Of a stretch of DNA of 64,000 bases, positions 50,866-59,252 are shown one piece after another; the first letter of the stretch is position 1, and each line of letters begins with the position of its first letter. The translations under genes were made by a program, and so were the position numbers. This stretch comes from Pyruvatibacter mobilis (lineage in GTDB: Bacteria > Pseudomonadota > Alphaproteobacteria > CGMCC-115125): NCBI RefSeq assembly GCF_012848855.1, contig NZ_CP051630.1, forward strand, positions 909,501-973,500. The letters are read 5' to 3'. The notes beneath the pieces were generated by a model that was not told where the DNA came from, searched no databases, and saw nothing but the letters and a program-made list of their open reading frames with translations.

Positions 50866-51399
50866 ATGGCGATCTACGCGCTTGATGGCACTGAACCGCA
50901 GCTTCCCGAATCCGGCCGCTACTGGGTGGCGCCCAGCGCCTCGGTGATGGGCAATGTCATTCTCGAGGAGGATGCCAGTGTCTGGTTCGGTGCGACGATC
51001 CGCGGCGACAATGACCCCATCCGCATCGGCGCGCGCGCCAACGTTCAGGATGGCTCGGTGCTGCATACGGATCCCGGCATGCCGCTTACCATCGGCCCGG
51101 ATGTCACCATCGGGCACATGGTCATGCTGCATGGCTGCACCATCGGTGAAGGCTCGCTGATCGGCATCGGCGCGACGGTGCTCAACGGCGCGAAGATCGG
51201 CAAGGGCTCGATCATCGGCGCGCATGCGCTGGTTACCGAGGGCAAGGAGATCCCCGACGGCGTGCTGGCGGTGGGGTCCCCCGCCAAGGTCGTACGGGAG
51301 CTGACGCCGGAGGACAGCGCCGCCCTCAAATTGTCCGCACATCACTACGTGGAAAACTGGAAAAAATTTACCAAGGAACTGCGCAAGCTGGCCGATTGA
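50866..51399 (+). CDS. gamma carbonic anhydrase family protein
   Basis: A 177-residue left-handed beta-helix protein with hexapeptide repeats ([50 protein letters not shown]). The zinc-type histidines of gamma-class enzymes are in LHTD, IGHM and LHGC. Such proteins may be carbonic anhydrases or complex I-associated homologues. Divergent from phoX. AAGAGGAAA precedes the ATG at 50866. An 83-bp gap precedes the crotonase gene on the same strand. Confidence 0.92.
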   Translation: MAIYALDGTEPQLPESGRYWVAPSASVMGNVILEEDASVWFGATIRGDNDPIRIGARANVQDGSVLHTDPGMPLTIGPDVTIGHMVMLHGCTIGEGSLIGIGATVLNGAKIGKGSIIGAHALVTEGKEIPDGVLAVGSPAKVVRELTPEDSAALKLSAHHYVENWKKFTKELRKLAD

Positions 51400-51482
51400 G
51401 CCGCATTCGGGCCTTGGCGGTTGGCGCGGGGCCCGAAACGGGCCTAGGCTTTCTGCGAACAAAAAGACAGGGGGGACGTCCC

Positions 51483-52307
51483 ATGAGTGAAGCGCATGAC
51501 CTTTCGGCTGCTGCCGAAGACGAGGTGCTGTACGAGGTGGATGGCCATATCGCTACCATCACCCTCAACGCGCCGGACCGCATGAATACCATTTCGCGCG
51601 ACATGCTGGCGCGGCTGACGGAACTGATGGTGGTGGCGGAGGAAGACACAGCCGTCCGCTGCGTCATTCTCACCGGACGGGGGCGGGCTTTCTGCGCCGG
51701 TCTCAATCTCGAGGAAGCGCGCTCCGGCGGAGGTATTTCCGGCGGCATCAATTCCGGCCCGCGCCCGACGCTGGACCTGCGCAACACGCCGCCCACCGTC
51801 ATGCATGCCATGGACACGCCCACCATCTGCGCCGTCAATGGCGGGGCGGCTGGCTATGGGCTCGACACGGCGCTTGGCTGCGACATCCGCCTGATGGCCG
51901 ACACGGCCAAGATGGCGGTGGCCTTCACCAAGCGCGGCGTGGTGCCGGAAAGCGGCGGCACGTGGTTCCTGCCGCGCATGCTCGGTTGGGAGAAGGCGGC
52001 GGAACTTATCTTTACCGGCCGCACGCTGTCGGCCGAGGAATCTGTCGAATGGGGCCTTGCCTCCCGCGTGGTGCCGGCGGCTGACCTGATGACCGAGGCG
52101 CGGGCCCTGGCTGAAGAGATCGCCGGCAATGCGCCACTCGCCGTGCAGGCCTCCAAGCGCATGATGCGCATGGGCATGAACGAGACCTTCGCCGACCATG
52201 TGCACCACGTCTATCTGCAGTTGCTGCCGCTGATGGGCTCGGACGACATGAAGGAGGGCATGATGGCCTTCCTTGAAAAGCGCAAGCCGGACTTCAAGGG
52301 ACGATAG
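51483..52307 (+). CDS. enoyl-CoA hydratase/isomerase family protein, variant active site
   Basis: A 274-residue crotonase. FCAGLNLEEA and NGGAAGYGLDTALGCDI form the acyl-CoA pocket. Aligned to rat enoyl-CoA hydratase, position 144 is Asp128 (GYGLDTAL) and position 164 is Phe148 (AFTKRG), while an acidic residue appears in PESGG (Glu156). This Asp/Glu arrangement is found in isomerase- and dehydrogenase-like crotonases rather than in simple hydratases. GGGGGG lies upstream of the ATG. It is followed 7 bp later by a secreted-protein gene. Confidence 0.92.
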   Translation: MSEAHDLSAAAEDEVLYEVDGHIATITLNAPDRMNTISRDMLARLTELMVVAEEDTAVRCVILTGRGRAFCAGLNLEEARSGGGISGGINSGPRPTLDLRNTPPTVMHAMDTPTICAVNGGAAGYGLDTALGCDIRLMADTAKMAVAFTKRGVVPESGGTWFLPRMLGWEKAAELIFTGRTLSAEESVEWGLASRVVPAADLMTEARALAEEIAGNAPLAVQASKRMMRMGMNETFADHVHHVYLQLLPLMGSDDMKEGMMAFLEKRKPDFKGR

Positions 52308-52314
52308 GACACAC

Positions 52315-53331
52315 ATGACAGGTTTGACGGGCATGCGTTTCATGCAGCGGATGCGGTATCAGGCCGCCGCCGTCTGTCTTGCCCTGGTGATGGCGGCAGG
52401 GGGGCTGCCCACGGTGCCGCTGCACGCGCAGGAGGAGCCGGAGAGCTTCTCCGGCCGCTATGTCGGTTTCGCCCTGTCCGATGGCGCGGTGGTAAGCCTC
52501 ATCGAGCGTGAGGGCCGCGTCGTTGGTCAGTATACGGATGCCAAGGGTAGGGTCTTCACGGTCAACGGCCAGCGCATGGGCAACCGGGCGCAAGGCCAGC
52601 TGGCGCGGGACGGGGCGAAGGCCTTCTTCCAGCTCGAGCCGCGTCCGCTCGGCATCCAGTTCCTGTTCATTCCGCCTGACGAGGCCGGCACACCCAATCT
52701 CGCCGCCGCCGTCCAGTCGGCGCTGGCGCGCGAGGATGTGGATGTGGAGACCATGCTGGGCACCGCGCCGCGCGACACAGAGGCCGGTCAGGTCTTCCTG
52801 CTCGAAGGGGCGGAGGGCACGCAGCTTGCCGACGCCTATCTCGGCCTGCCCGCGCGGGAGCGGGAACTGATCCGGCTGTTCGATCACGTGCAGGCCCACA
52901 TCACGGGCCGCATCTGCACGGCGGTGTCCGCCAGTGCGCTTGCGGTCACCCACAAGGCAGTGCCTCTGGCGCTCGAGCGTCAGCAGGCCGGGTGCAGCGT
53001 CATCGCCACCCTGCGGGACCGCGCCATGGGTGCTGAGAACTATGCGGGCTTTGAAGCGCGCCTTGCTGTGCAGCAGGAATTGCTGGTCACCACCATGTCC
53101 TGCAATGCGGGCGATCAGGATGCGGAGACCTGCCAAACGGCGGGGGCGATGAACGCTGCCATGTTCGAGCAATGGCGACGGGCTGCGGAGATCTTCGCCG
53201 ATGTGGCTGAGGAAGGGGGCACCGGTGCCGGTACCGCTGCCGCGGGTACAGGCGCGCCCTTGCCGTTGCGCCGGGTGGATGAGGGGGGTGGTGTCTCGTC
53301 AACGCCCGTGCCGTCACCCCGTCCGCGCTGA
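52315..53331 (+). CDS. exported protein of unknown function
   Basis: A 338-residue precursor. The N-terminus MTGLTGMRFMQRMRYQAAAVCLALVMAAGG reads as a signal sequence (basic stretch, hydrophobic core, Ala-rich cleavage region LHAQ). The mature part starts EEPESFSGRYVGFALSDGAVVSLIEREGRVVGQYT and carries several Cys. A Gly/Ala/Thr tail leads to a Pro/Arg end (TPVPSPRPR). It is probably co-transcribed with the crotonase gene. No recognised family. Later Met codons (residues 7, 10 or 13) are alternative starts. Confidence 0.75.
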   Translation: MTGLTGMRFMQRMRYQAAAVCLALVMAAGGLPTVPLHAQEEPESFSGRYVGFALSDGAVVSLIEREGRVVGQYTDAKGRVFTVNGQRMGNRAQGQLARDGAKAFFQLEPRPLGIQFLFIPPDEAGTPNLAAAVQSALAREDVDVETMLGTAPRDTEAGQVFLLEGAEGTQLADAYLGLPARERELIRLFDHVQAHITGRICTAVSASALAVTHKAVPLALERQQAGCSVIATLRDRAMGAENYAGFEARLAVQQELLVTTMSCNAGDQDAETCQTAGAMNAAMFEQWRRAAEIFADVAEEGGTGAGTAAAGTGAPLPLRRVDEGGGVSSTPVPSPRPR

Positions 53332-53378
53332 TCCTCCGCTGACGGATCAAGCATGGGCAGGCCCGGATTGCGGACGCG

Positions 53379-54053
53379 TCAGCCCTGTTTCCACACCTGG
53401 CGGATCTTCGCTTCGGTTTCAGGGCCCATATTGTACCAGGCGGTGCGGTTGCGCGTTGCGTCCACCACGAACAGACGGTCGCTCGACCCCAGGTGCTGGG
53501 TCAGCAGGTTCACCACTTCCGGCGCGCCGGAGGGCGTGTGCACCACCCAGGAATTCGCCGATACCTTGTAGGCCGGGCCCAACGACATGAGCGCTGTTTC
53601 CATCGGGCCGCTGGATCGCGACTTCACATCCGCGACGATCAGGATGTTGAAGGATGTCGGCTTGGCACGACGGTCGATCTGGTTCTTGCGCGGGCCGTAG
53701 GAGGGTGCGGGCTTGCCTGCGGCCGGTGTTGTGGCTGCCGGGGTCTGTTCCGGGGTCGCATGAAGCACCGGCTGGGTGCCTGGCTGAACAGATGGCTGGG
53801 CAGCAGGCTGCCCCATCGGCTGTGTCATGCCGCCGGGCTGAAACAGGATGCCGAGCACCGGGTCTTCGGCGGCGGGCATCCAGGTCTCTTCACCGGCAGG
53901 GCTGCCGGTCCGCGCCACGATGGAGTGGGGCACCACGCGCCCCTCGCGCGCATATTCCTTCAGCGCATGGCCCGTATAGGGGCCGTAGATGCGTCCGGCG
54001 ACCTGCAACACCCAGCGGGCGTCGAGCGGATCCTGATCTGTTTCAGCTTCCAT
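53379..54053 (-). CDS. GYF_2-like domain protein
   Basis: A 224-residue protein. Residues about 12-62 resemble the prokaryotic GYF_2 domain: RWVLQVAGRIYGPYTGHALKEYAREGRVVPHSIV followed by GEETWMPA. A Pro/Gln/Thr-rich linker (residues 70-120) leads to a C-terminal part with FNILIVADVKSRSSGPMETALMSLG and a possible nucleotide- or protein-binding fold. GYF_2 domains mediate protein interactions; partners unknown. Convergent with the preceding secreted-protein gene. Confidence 0.75.
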   Translation of the reverse strand: MEAETDQDPLDARWVLQVAGRIYGPYTGHALKEYAREGRVVPHSIVARTGSPAGEETWMPAAEDPVLGILFQPGGMTQPMGQPAAQPSVQPGTQPVLHATPEQTPAATTPAAGKPAPSYGPRKNQIDRRAKPTSFNILIVADVKSRSSGPMETALMSLGPAYKVSANSWVVHTPSGAPEVVNLLTQHLGSSDRLFVVDATRNRTAWYNMGPETEAKIRQVWKQG

Positions 54054-54389
54054 TGCGGATGTCTGCGCCGGTTATCGGTAAACTCTGGGTACGCATCATG
54101 CCCCGGTCGCCCATGCCCGGATGCAGGTGTGCCGATGCACGCGAAGGGGCAGCAGGCCCGAATCAACGCACCTGCTTGCGGCAAGGATAGGCGCGGGGTG
54201 ACGCAGGGTCCATCGGGGACGGGGCCGCCAGCGGCGCAAAACCGCGCCTGCGGGCTTGAAAGCCTGCCTCGGCCCGGCGCACTCTGCCGCCCGAACCCGG
54301 CTGCTGCGGCGCGCTGGTGAGCTGCGACCGCATAATCAAGAGCCCCCGGATCAGACAACACTGGAACAAACTGGAGAGAGACGCCTGTC
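54054..54389. other. gene-free stretch, nothing recognised
   Basis: About 335 bp between the divergent GYF_2-like and crotonase genes. GC-rich, without a convincing small gene, RNA or dispersed palindrome; it must hold the two promoters. Confidence 0.4.
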
Positions 54390-55181
54390 ATGAGTGACGC
54401 ATTCAGCAATCTCGAATTCGCCGCCGCCGAGCGCGACGGCCACGTCCTGAAGGTGACCATCAACCGGCCGGACCGCATGAACTCGCTGCATCCGCCGGCC
54501 AATTTCGAGCTCGAGAAGATTTTCGATGCCTTCGAGGCGGATGATGATCTGTGGGTCGCTATCATCACCGGTGCAGGCGAGCGCGCCTTCTCGGCGGGCA
54601 ACGACCTCAAATATCAGGCCGAGGGCAATGCCATCGAAGTGCCGAAGACGGGCTTTGCCGGTCTCACCGCGCGGTACGGCATCACCAAGCCGGTGATCGC
54701 CGCAGTCAACGGTGTCGCCATGGGAGGCGGTTTCGAGATCGCACTGGCGTGCGACCTCATCATCGCGGCTGACACGGCCACCTTCGCGTTGCCGGAGCCG
54801 AAAGTGGGTCTTGCGGCGCTGGCCGGTGGCCTGCACCGGCTGCCGCGGCAGATCCCGGTCAAGCAGGCCATGGGCATGATCCTCACGGGCCGCACCGTAC
54901 CGGCGGCCGAGGGCCAGGCGCTTGGCTTCGTCAACCAGGTTGTTCCGCAGGCGGAGCTCATGGATGCGGCGATGAAATGGGCCAAGCAGATCGAGGCGTG
55001 CAGCCCGATGTCGATCCGTGCGTCGAAGCAGAGTGTCTATGCGGGGCTCGACGAGGCCAATCTCGAGAAGGCCGTCACCGGCAAATACGACGCGGTGCAT
55101 GCGCTGTTCAAGAGCGAGGACCTGATCGAGGGCCCGCGCGCCTTCGCCGAGAAGCGCGCTCCCCAGTGGAAGGGCCGCTAG
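54390..55181 (+). CDS. enoyl-CoA hydratase family protein with intact catalytic Glu pair
   Basis: A 263-residue crotonase with both hydratase-type acids: Glu116 in MGGGFEIALACD and Glu136 in ALPEPKVG. SAGNDLKY forms the oxyanion region. Overall it resembles the CaiD/carnitinyl-CoA dehydratase and enoyl-CoA hydratase branch. GGAGAGAG precedes the ATG. Of the three crotonases in the window this is the only one with a canonical pair, so it is the most likely true hydratase. It is followed by a 16-bp-stem terminator. Confidence 0.93.
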   Translation: MSDAFSNLEFAAAERDGHVLKVTINRPDRMNSLHPPANFELEKIFDAFEADDDLWVAIITGAGERAFSAGNDLKYQAEGNAIEVPKTGFAGLTARYGITKPVIAAVNGVAMGGGFEIALACDLIIAADTATFALPEPKVGLAALAGGLHRLPRQIPVKQAMGMILTGRTVPAAEGQALGFVNQVVPQAELMDAAMKWAKQIEACSPMSIRASKQSVYAGLDEANLEKAVTGKYDAVHALFKSEDLIEGPRAFAEKRAPQWKGR

Positions 55182-55245
55182 GCGCTTCCCGCCAAAGTCA
55201 TGCGAAAGGGCCGCCAGGCGCTGTCTGAGAGCCCCTTCAAACGCG

Positions 55246-55292
55246 GAGGGCCCGATACCGCTGTCCGGCGGTATCGGGCCCTCTTTCATTTT
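55246..55292 (+). terminator. intrinsic terminator with 16-bp perfect stem
   Basis: GAGGGCCCGATACCGC and GCGGTATCGGGCCCTC pair perfectly around the loop TGTCCG and are followed by TTTCATTTT. It ends the crotonase transcript. Confidence 0.9.
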
Positions 55293-55346
55293 GGCCCCGC
55301 TGTCCGGCGGGGCCGGGGGATGGACCAGGCTGTCCGGCCCGGTCCA
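55293..55346. other. two further hairpins with the same TGTCCG loop
   Basis: GGCCCCGC-TGTCCG-GCGGGGCC (55293-55314) and TGGACC-A-GGC-TGTCCG-GCC-C-GGTCCA (55321-55346) follow the terminator directly. All three hairpins have the hexaloop TGTCCG closed by C-G but unrelated stems. They sit between convergent genes. Confidence 0.7.
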
Positions 55347-55390
55347 ACAAGGTTTCGTGGCAGAAAATCCCTCGTCGGGGTCGGCGCTTT

Positions 55391-56149
55391 TTAGAGGCCC
55401 GAAGGACCCTCCGCCACGAAGCTCGGAGACCGGGTATCGGAAGCCTTGGTAGACGCGGTGCGGGCAGCGGTGCCTTCACCGTTCAGCTTCACCCAGTGCA
55501 TGGGGTGCTGGCGCGACTGGCGCATGAGCCAGGTGTAGGGCGCCTTGTCGAAGGACACGATGCCCATCGTCATGTTGTCGAGAATGAGGTCGCCCTTATC
55601 GGTGACCACGGTCAGCACCGCGTGGCCCTCGCCATTGAGCTGGCGGACGACGGTGATGAGCAGCGCATCAGCAGGCCAGCCGCGGGCAATCAGGGCACGG
55701 CGCTTTTCAAGCACATAGTCCTCGCAGTCGCCGGCTGAGTTGATGGCGTAGTCCCACCATTCGATCTTCTGCACGAGATCGATGTCGTTCACCGGGCGAA
55801 TGGTGCTGTTGAAATAGCTGTTCACCTCGTTGAGCTCGCGCCACTTGCCGGCGGTCAGCGCCACGGCTGCCGGGGCGTTTGCTGCGCGCTGCATACCGGC
55901 GGCCATGCCGGTGGAGGCGGTGGTGAGGCTGCTGTCGGCAGGCTGACAGTCCTCCCGGTGCCGCAGGCAGAAGCCCACATAGCCGATAGGCGGACGTGCC
56001 CGGGCGCCTTCCTTCATGGCAGGTGCCGCATTGGGCGCCATGGCGGAGGCAGAATTGCTGGTGAGAGTGGCGGCGGTGCCGCCGGTGGTCTGGCAGGCCG
56101 CAAGTACGACGACGACTGCCAGCATAAGAACACTGCGAAGAATGATCAT
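55391..56149 (-). CDS. transglutaminase-like cysteine peptidase (BTLCP), lipoprotein
   Basis: A 252-residue bacterial transglutaminase-like cysteine proteinase homologue (DUF920 type). Signal peptide with lipobox LAAC (Cys19), then Cys61/Cys68. The catalytic triad is Cys142 (GDCEDY), His176 (GEGHAVLTV) and Asp191 (LILDNM). In Alphaproteobacteria such proteins (LapG relatives) can act in the periplasm on large surface proteins; no LapD partner or adhesin lies nearby. The start at 56149 has AAGGGG six bases upstream. An AT-rich region precedes it. Confidence 0.92.
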   Translation of the reverse strand: MIILRSVLMLAVVVVLAACQTTGGTAATLTSNSASAMAPNAAPAMKEGARARPPIGYVGFCLRHREDCQPADSSLTTASTGMAAGMQRAANAPAAVALTAGKWRELNEVNSYFNSTIRPVNDIDLVQKIEWWDYAINSAGDCEDYVLEKRRALIARGWPADALLITVVRQLNGEGHAVLTVVTDKGDLILDNMTMGIVSFDKAPYTWLMRQSRQHPMHWVKLNGEGTAARTASTKASDTRSPSFVAEGPSGL

Positions 56150-56437
56150 AACCAACCCCTTGGTTACCTCTAAAAGATGACCTGAGATTGGCTCTATCCT
56201 TTTTCTATATTTCTGATTTCCGCATCTATATTTAAGTCAAACGAAATGAAAAAGCGGCCTTGTTTCAAATAAACAGTCGGGTAATTTCAGATCGATTGTC
56301 GTTCGATTTTTATCCAGATTTATCTCTAGCTTTTGCTGCGCTGCAAAATGGCTCTGTTCTGCGGAAAATCGGGGGGCATCTGGCGTGCCGCGGCACCGCG
56401 CCGGCTGCAGCGTCTGCCGGGGCCGGGCAGCGGGACA
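56150..56437. other. AT-rich gene-free promoter region
   Basis: Most of the 440-bp gap between the BTLCP and glycine-zipper genes. It is strongly AT-rich near 56190-56340 and must hold the BTLCP promoter. No gene, RNA or dispersed palindrome seen. Confidence 0.45.
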
Positions 56438-56480
56438 CGAAAAAGGCGCGCCTTGCCGGGCAAAGCGCGCCTTGAAAAAA
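56438..56480 (-). terminator. intrinsic terminator of the glycine-zipper gene
   Basis: On the minus strand AAGGCGCGC pairs with GCGCGCCTT around a 13-nt loop and is followed by TTTTC; A-runs also flank the other side, so it may work both ways. It lies about 110 bp after the stop codon. Confidence 0.75.
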
Positions 56481-56591
56481 AGTGGTCGGGACCCGAAAAA
56501 AAATCACCGGCACCCGTTTTTGGGGGCGTCGGGGGCCGTCTCAGGCGGCCATTCTGATCATTTCGGGGTCTTCAGGAGGGCTCGTCAGGGG

Positions 56592-57101
56592 TCAGGAAAC
56601 GATCTGCCAGGACCCGTCGGGCTGCTTGCAGGCGGTGCCTGTGTCCTTCACCGGCTGGCCATTGACGTAGATTTCCTGCTCGAAGGCCCGGCATTCATAG
56701 CCGCGGGCGTCCGTATAGACCTCGCCAGGGCGCACTTCGCCGTAATTGCCGCTTTCCTCGTTGCGCCAGGTGGTCTCCTCGCCGGTTTCCAGCGATTCAT
56801 ATGTGGTGTCCTCCACATATTCCTCGTCTTCGCAGGTCAGTTCCTTGCCGAGCTGGTTGCCTGCAATGCCGCCAAGAATGACGCCGCCGATGGTGGCCGC
56901 CGTCTTGCCGCCGCCGGAGCCGAACTGGGAGCCGAGGAAGCCGCCCAAAGCCGCACCGGCAATGCCGCCCAGCACGCCGCCGGTATTGGTATTGCTGCAA
57001 TCGCTCTCCGCCCGCGCGGTGGTGGGGGTTGCGGCCAGCAGGAAGACCGCGGCCATGGCGGCAGCGGCGACGGTCAGGATGGGTTTTGCAAATGCCAGCA
57101 T
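56592..57101 (-). CDS. glycine zipper 2TM domain envelope protein
   Basis: A 169-residue precursor. Signal peptide to about residue 30 (ATPTTARA). The mature part opens with Cys followed by the glycine zipper GGVLGGIAGAALGGFLGSQFG and GKTAATIGGVILGGIAGNQLG, as in 17-kDa surface antigens. The C-terminal domain, acidic and aromatic, has Cys residues (ECRAFEQEIY, TACKQPDG). It probably inserts in or near the outer membrane. The start MLAFAKP has GGAGATC upstream. It is downstream of the LpxR-like gene on the same strand. Confidence 0.88.
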   Translation of the reverse strand: MLAFAKPILTVAAAAMAAVFLLAATPTTARAESDCSNTNTGGVLGGIAGAALGGFLGSQFGSGGGKTAATIGGVILGGIAGNQLGKELTCEDEEYVEDTTYESLETGEETTWRNEESGNYGEVRPGEVYTDARGYECRAFEQEIYVNGQPVKDTGTACKQPDGSWQIVS

Positions 57102-57205
57102 GGCGATGATCTCCGGATCATGAGGGCGCGGATGCACCCGCTCATACCAGTCTACCCCAAGCAGCGCCGAGCGGCACGGTTTGGGGCAGACTGGCAAATC
57201 TCAGG

Positions 57206-58282
57206 TCAGAAGTGGAACGCGGCCGAGATCGAGCCGAACTCGTCCCAGGCGTCCTGCTTCTTGAATTCCTTGCTGCGCCAGATGTTGGTGAAGGTCACCC
57301 GCGCCCGGCCGATGGTCAGCGCCACACCGGCCTGGAAATCCGCCACCAGCGTTTCCTTTTCCACCCGGTGGCTGGTCTGGAACGTGTTGCCGTCGAGGAA
57401 GATGTTGCGGGCCACCGCGCGCAGCTCAGCACCGCCGAATGCCTGCCAGGTGATGCCGTCCACCGGTTCAAAATAGCCCGAGCCCGGCAGGCTGGGGCGG
57501 ATGCGCGGCACGCCGTCGGTGGTGCTCAGGTCATCGCCGATGCGCAAGGTGGCGCCTGCGGCTGCATGGGTAAAGACATTGCCCAGTGAGAAGCCGAAAT
57601 GCGGTGTCGCATCCGCTTCCAGGTTGAAGGGCAGGGCGTCCTCGAACCACTGGATGTCCAGCCGGCGCGGCAGGCGGCGTTCATAGGTGAGCACGATGCC
57701 CGGCTCGTTCTCCAGCTGGTTGGCCCAGCCGCGCGGCTCCTGGGTGTCGATCCAGTCATGCCAGGTGGTCTGCACGTCATCGGCCTGCGACCACGGGCCG
57801 ATCACGCCGATCGCGACCTCCAGCGCATCGATGCGCGTTGTCGTGGAGGTGCCGTCCGGGGCGCAGTCCTGGTGAAAGGCAACCACGCCGAGGCCCAGAT
57901 TGAGCCAGCCCGCATAGGGCCGGTCATCCTTCTGCAGGGTCGGGATGGAAATGTCGTCCGGCGTGAAGATCGACTGGCCCACCGAGACCGAGAACTGCAT
58001 CCGGTCACTGCGCCCGAAGCCCGGCGTGCCGTGGCCGATGTCCTGCAGGATCTGCGGCACCGGCCCTCCCGAAATGAAGGTCGCCTGGGTGCCGTGGGTG
58101 TAGTGCCGGTCCGCCCCGTTGCCGAACAGGTCGTTTTCCGCCTGCACCGCCGCGATGCGGTGGCGCTCCTGTGAGCCGCATCCCGCGGCCAAAGCGGGGG
58201 AGGCACCGGCCAGGCTGAAAGCGCCCAGCAGGGACAGGACAGCGGCGCCGGAGCCCGCACGGAACAGGGAAAGACAGGTCAT
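57206..58282 (-). CDS. LpxR-type lipid A deacylase family protein (DUF2219)
   Basis: A 358-residue outer-membrane beta-barrel with a signal peptide (to about residue 33, ALAAG). The signature AENDLFGNGADRHYTHG and the following DRPYAGWLNLG match the LpxR/DUF2219 family, whose members remove 3'-acyloxyacyl chains from lipid A using Ca2+. The barrel ends FGSISAAFHF. The start MTCLSLF at 58282 is preferred because a signal peptide follows. It precedes the glycine-zipper gene by 104 bp. Confidence 0.9.
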   Translation of the reverse strand: MTCLSLFRAGSGAAVLSLLGAFSLAGASPALAAGCGSQERHRIAAVQAENDLFGNGADRHYTHGTQATFISGGPVPQILQDIGHGTPGFGRSDRMQFSVSVGQSIFTPDDISIPTLQKDDRPYAGWLNLGLGVVAFHQDCAPDGTSTTTRIDALEVAIGVIGPWSQADDVQTTWHDWIDTQEPRGWANQLENEPGIVLTYERRLPRRLDIQWFEDALPFNLEADATPHFGFSLGNVFTHAAAGATLRIGDDLSTTDGVPRIRPSLPGSGYFEPVDGITWQAFGGAELRAVARNIFLDGNTFQTSHRVEKETLVADFQAGVALTIGRARVTFTNIWRSKEFKKQDAWDEFGSISAAFHF

Positions 58283-58398
58283 GGATGCAGTATGCCGGTG
58301 AGGTGGGAACCCGATCCAGCATGCTTCCATGACAATTGTGGAAGATGTGTGGTGGTGAAGATCTGAGGCGGTGAAGACCTAAGGCGGTGTCGGCCCGG

Positions 58399-59052
58399 CT
58401 ACTGGATCGGGTCGAAGTGGCGCAGCACGGCCTTCGGCGTCGTGCCGACTTCCGAGAACTCAACGGCAAAGCCGTTCTCGTGATAGCGCACGACCTTGGC
58501 CTGCATGCGGCCCAGCTCCACGAATGCACCCAGCACGGGGCGCAGATGCGTTTCAACGGATGCACCCGACAGGGACATGTCGATGATGCGGCAATGGGCC
58601 GTCTGGCCGCTTGCAAGCTTCAGCTGGGTGGGCTTGTCCTCGATTTCCACGCGCCGGTGGCGGCGGATCTCTTCCAGCGCGGCGGCATCACCCTGGGCGA
58701 ATTTCTCCAGCGTTGCGGCAAAGCGGTCGCGCTTGGCCGGGGTCATGGAGAGTTCCAGGGCAAAGCCATCCTGGGTGCTGCGGACGACATCGCCCTCGAA
58801 GCGGCCCAGGCGGTCGATATAGGCAATGATGCGTTCGCGCATTTCCGGGCGGGTGCAGAATGCATCCAGCTCGATGAAGCAGCCGGAGGCCGAGATGTCG
58901 CGCACACGGCCTTCATACTCCCCGCCATCCGGCATCAGGCAGCGCGCGGACAGATTGACGGCCACGCGCGTATAGGTGCGCCGCTCATCTGTCGCCACAA
59001 ACGAGTGCGGCTGGCCTTCAGCCATCTCGAGGCCGGGTTGGCGGTCAGTCAT
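58399..59052 (-). CDS. protein with two tandem PilZ-type domains
   Basis: A 217-residue cytoplasmic protein. The first PilZ domain has ERRTYTR (RxxxR, Arg25/Arg29 region) and DISASGCFIEL at residues 52-62. The second, weaker copy has RRHRRVEIE (about residues 130-138) and DMSLSGASVET at 158-168. Tandem PilZ domains usually sense c-di-GMP and act on motility or envelope functions. GGAG precedes the ATG. Monocistronic; no diguanylate cyclase is adjacent. Confidence 0.88.
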   Translation of the reverse strand: MTDRQPGLEMAEGQPHSFVATDERRTYTRVAVNLSARCLMPDGGEYEGRVRDISASGCFIELDAFCTRPEMRERIIAYIDRLGRFEGDVVRSTQDGFALELSMTPAKRDRFAATLEKFAQGDAAALEEIRRHRRVEIEDKPTQLKLASGQTAHCRIIDMSLSGASVETHLRPVLGAFVELGRMQAKVVRYHENGFAVEFSEVGTTPKAVLRHFDPIQ

Positions 59053-59252
59053 TCATAAGCTCCGTGATGCGCCTGAGAATAGCGCGCACCTGCACATGGG
59101 TCAGAACCACGGGTTGAAGTGTTTCACGCCGCTGGTTAACGCGCCGTTGCAAAAACCGCTGGCATTGGGGGCCGCAGGCCCCATATCCGGGTTTCATTTC
59201 AGAACGCGTCGATCGCCTGTCGGGCGGGGCGCCGGGTGGGAGGATCACTTCA

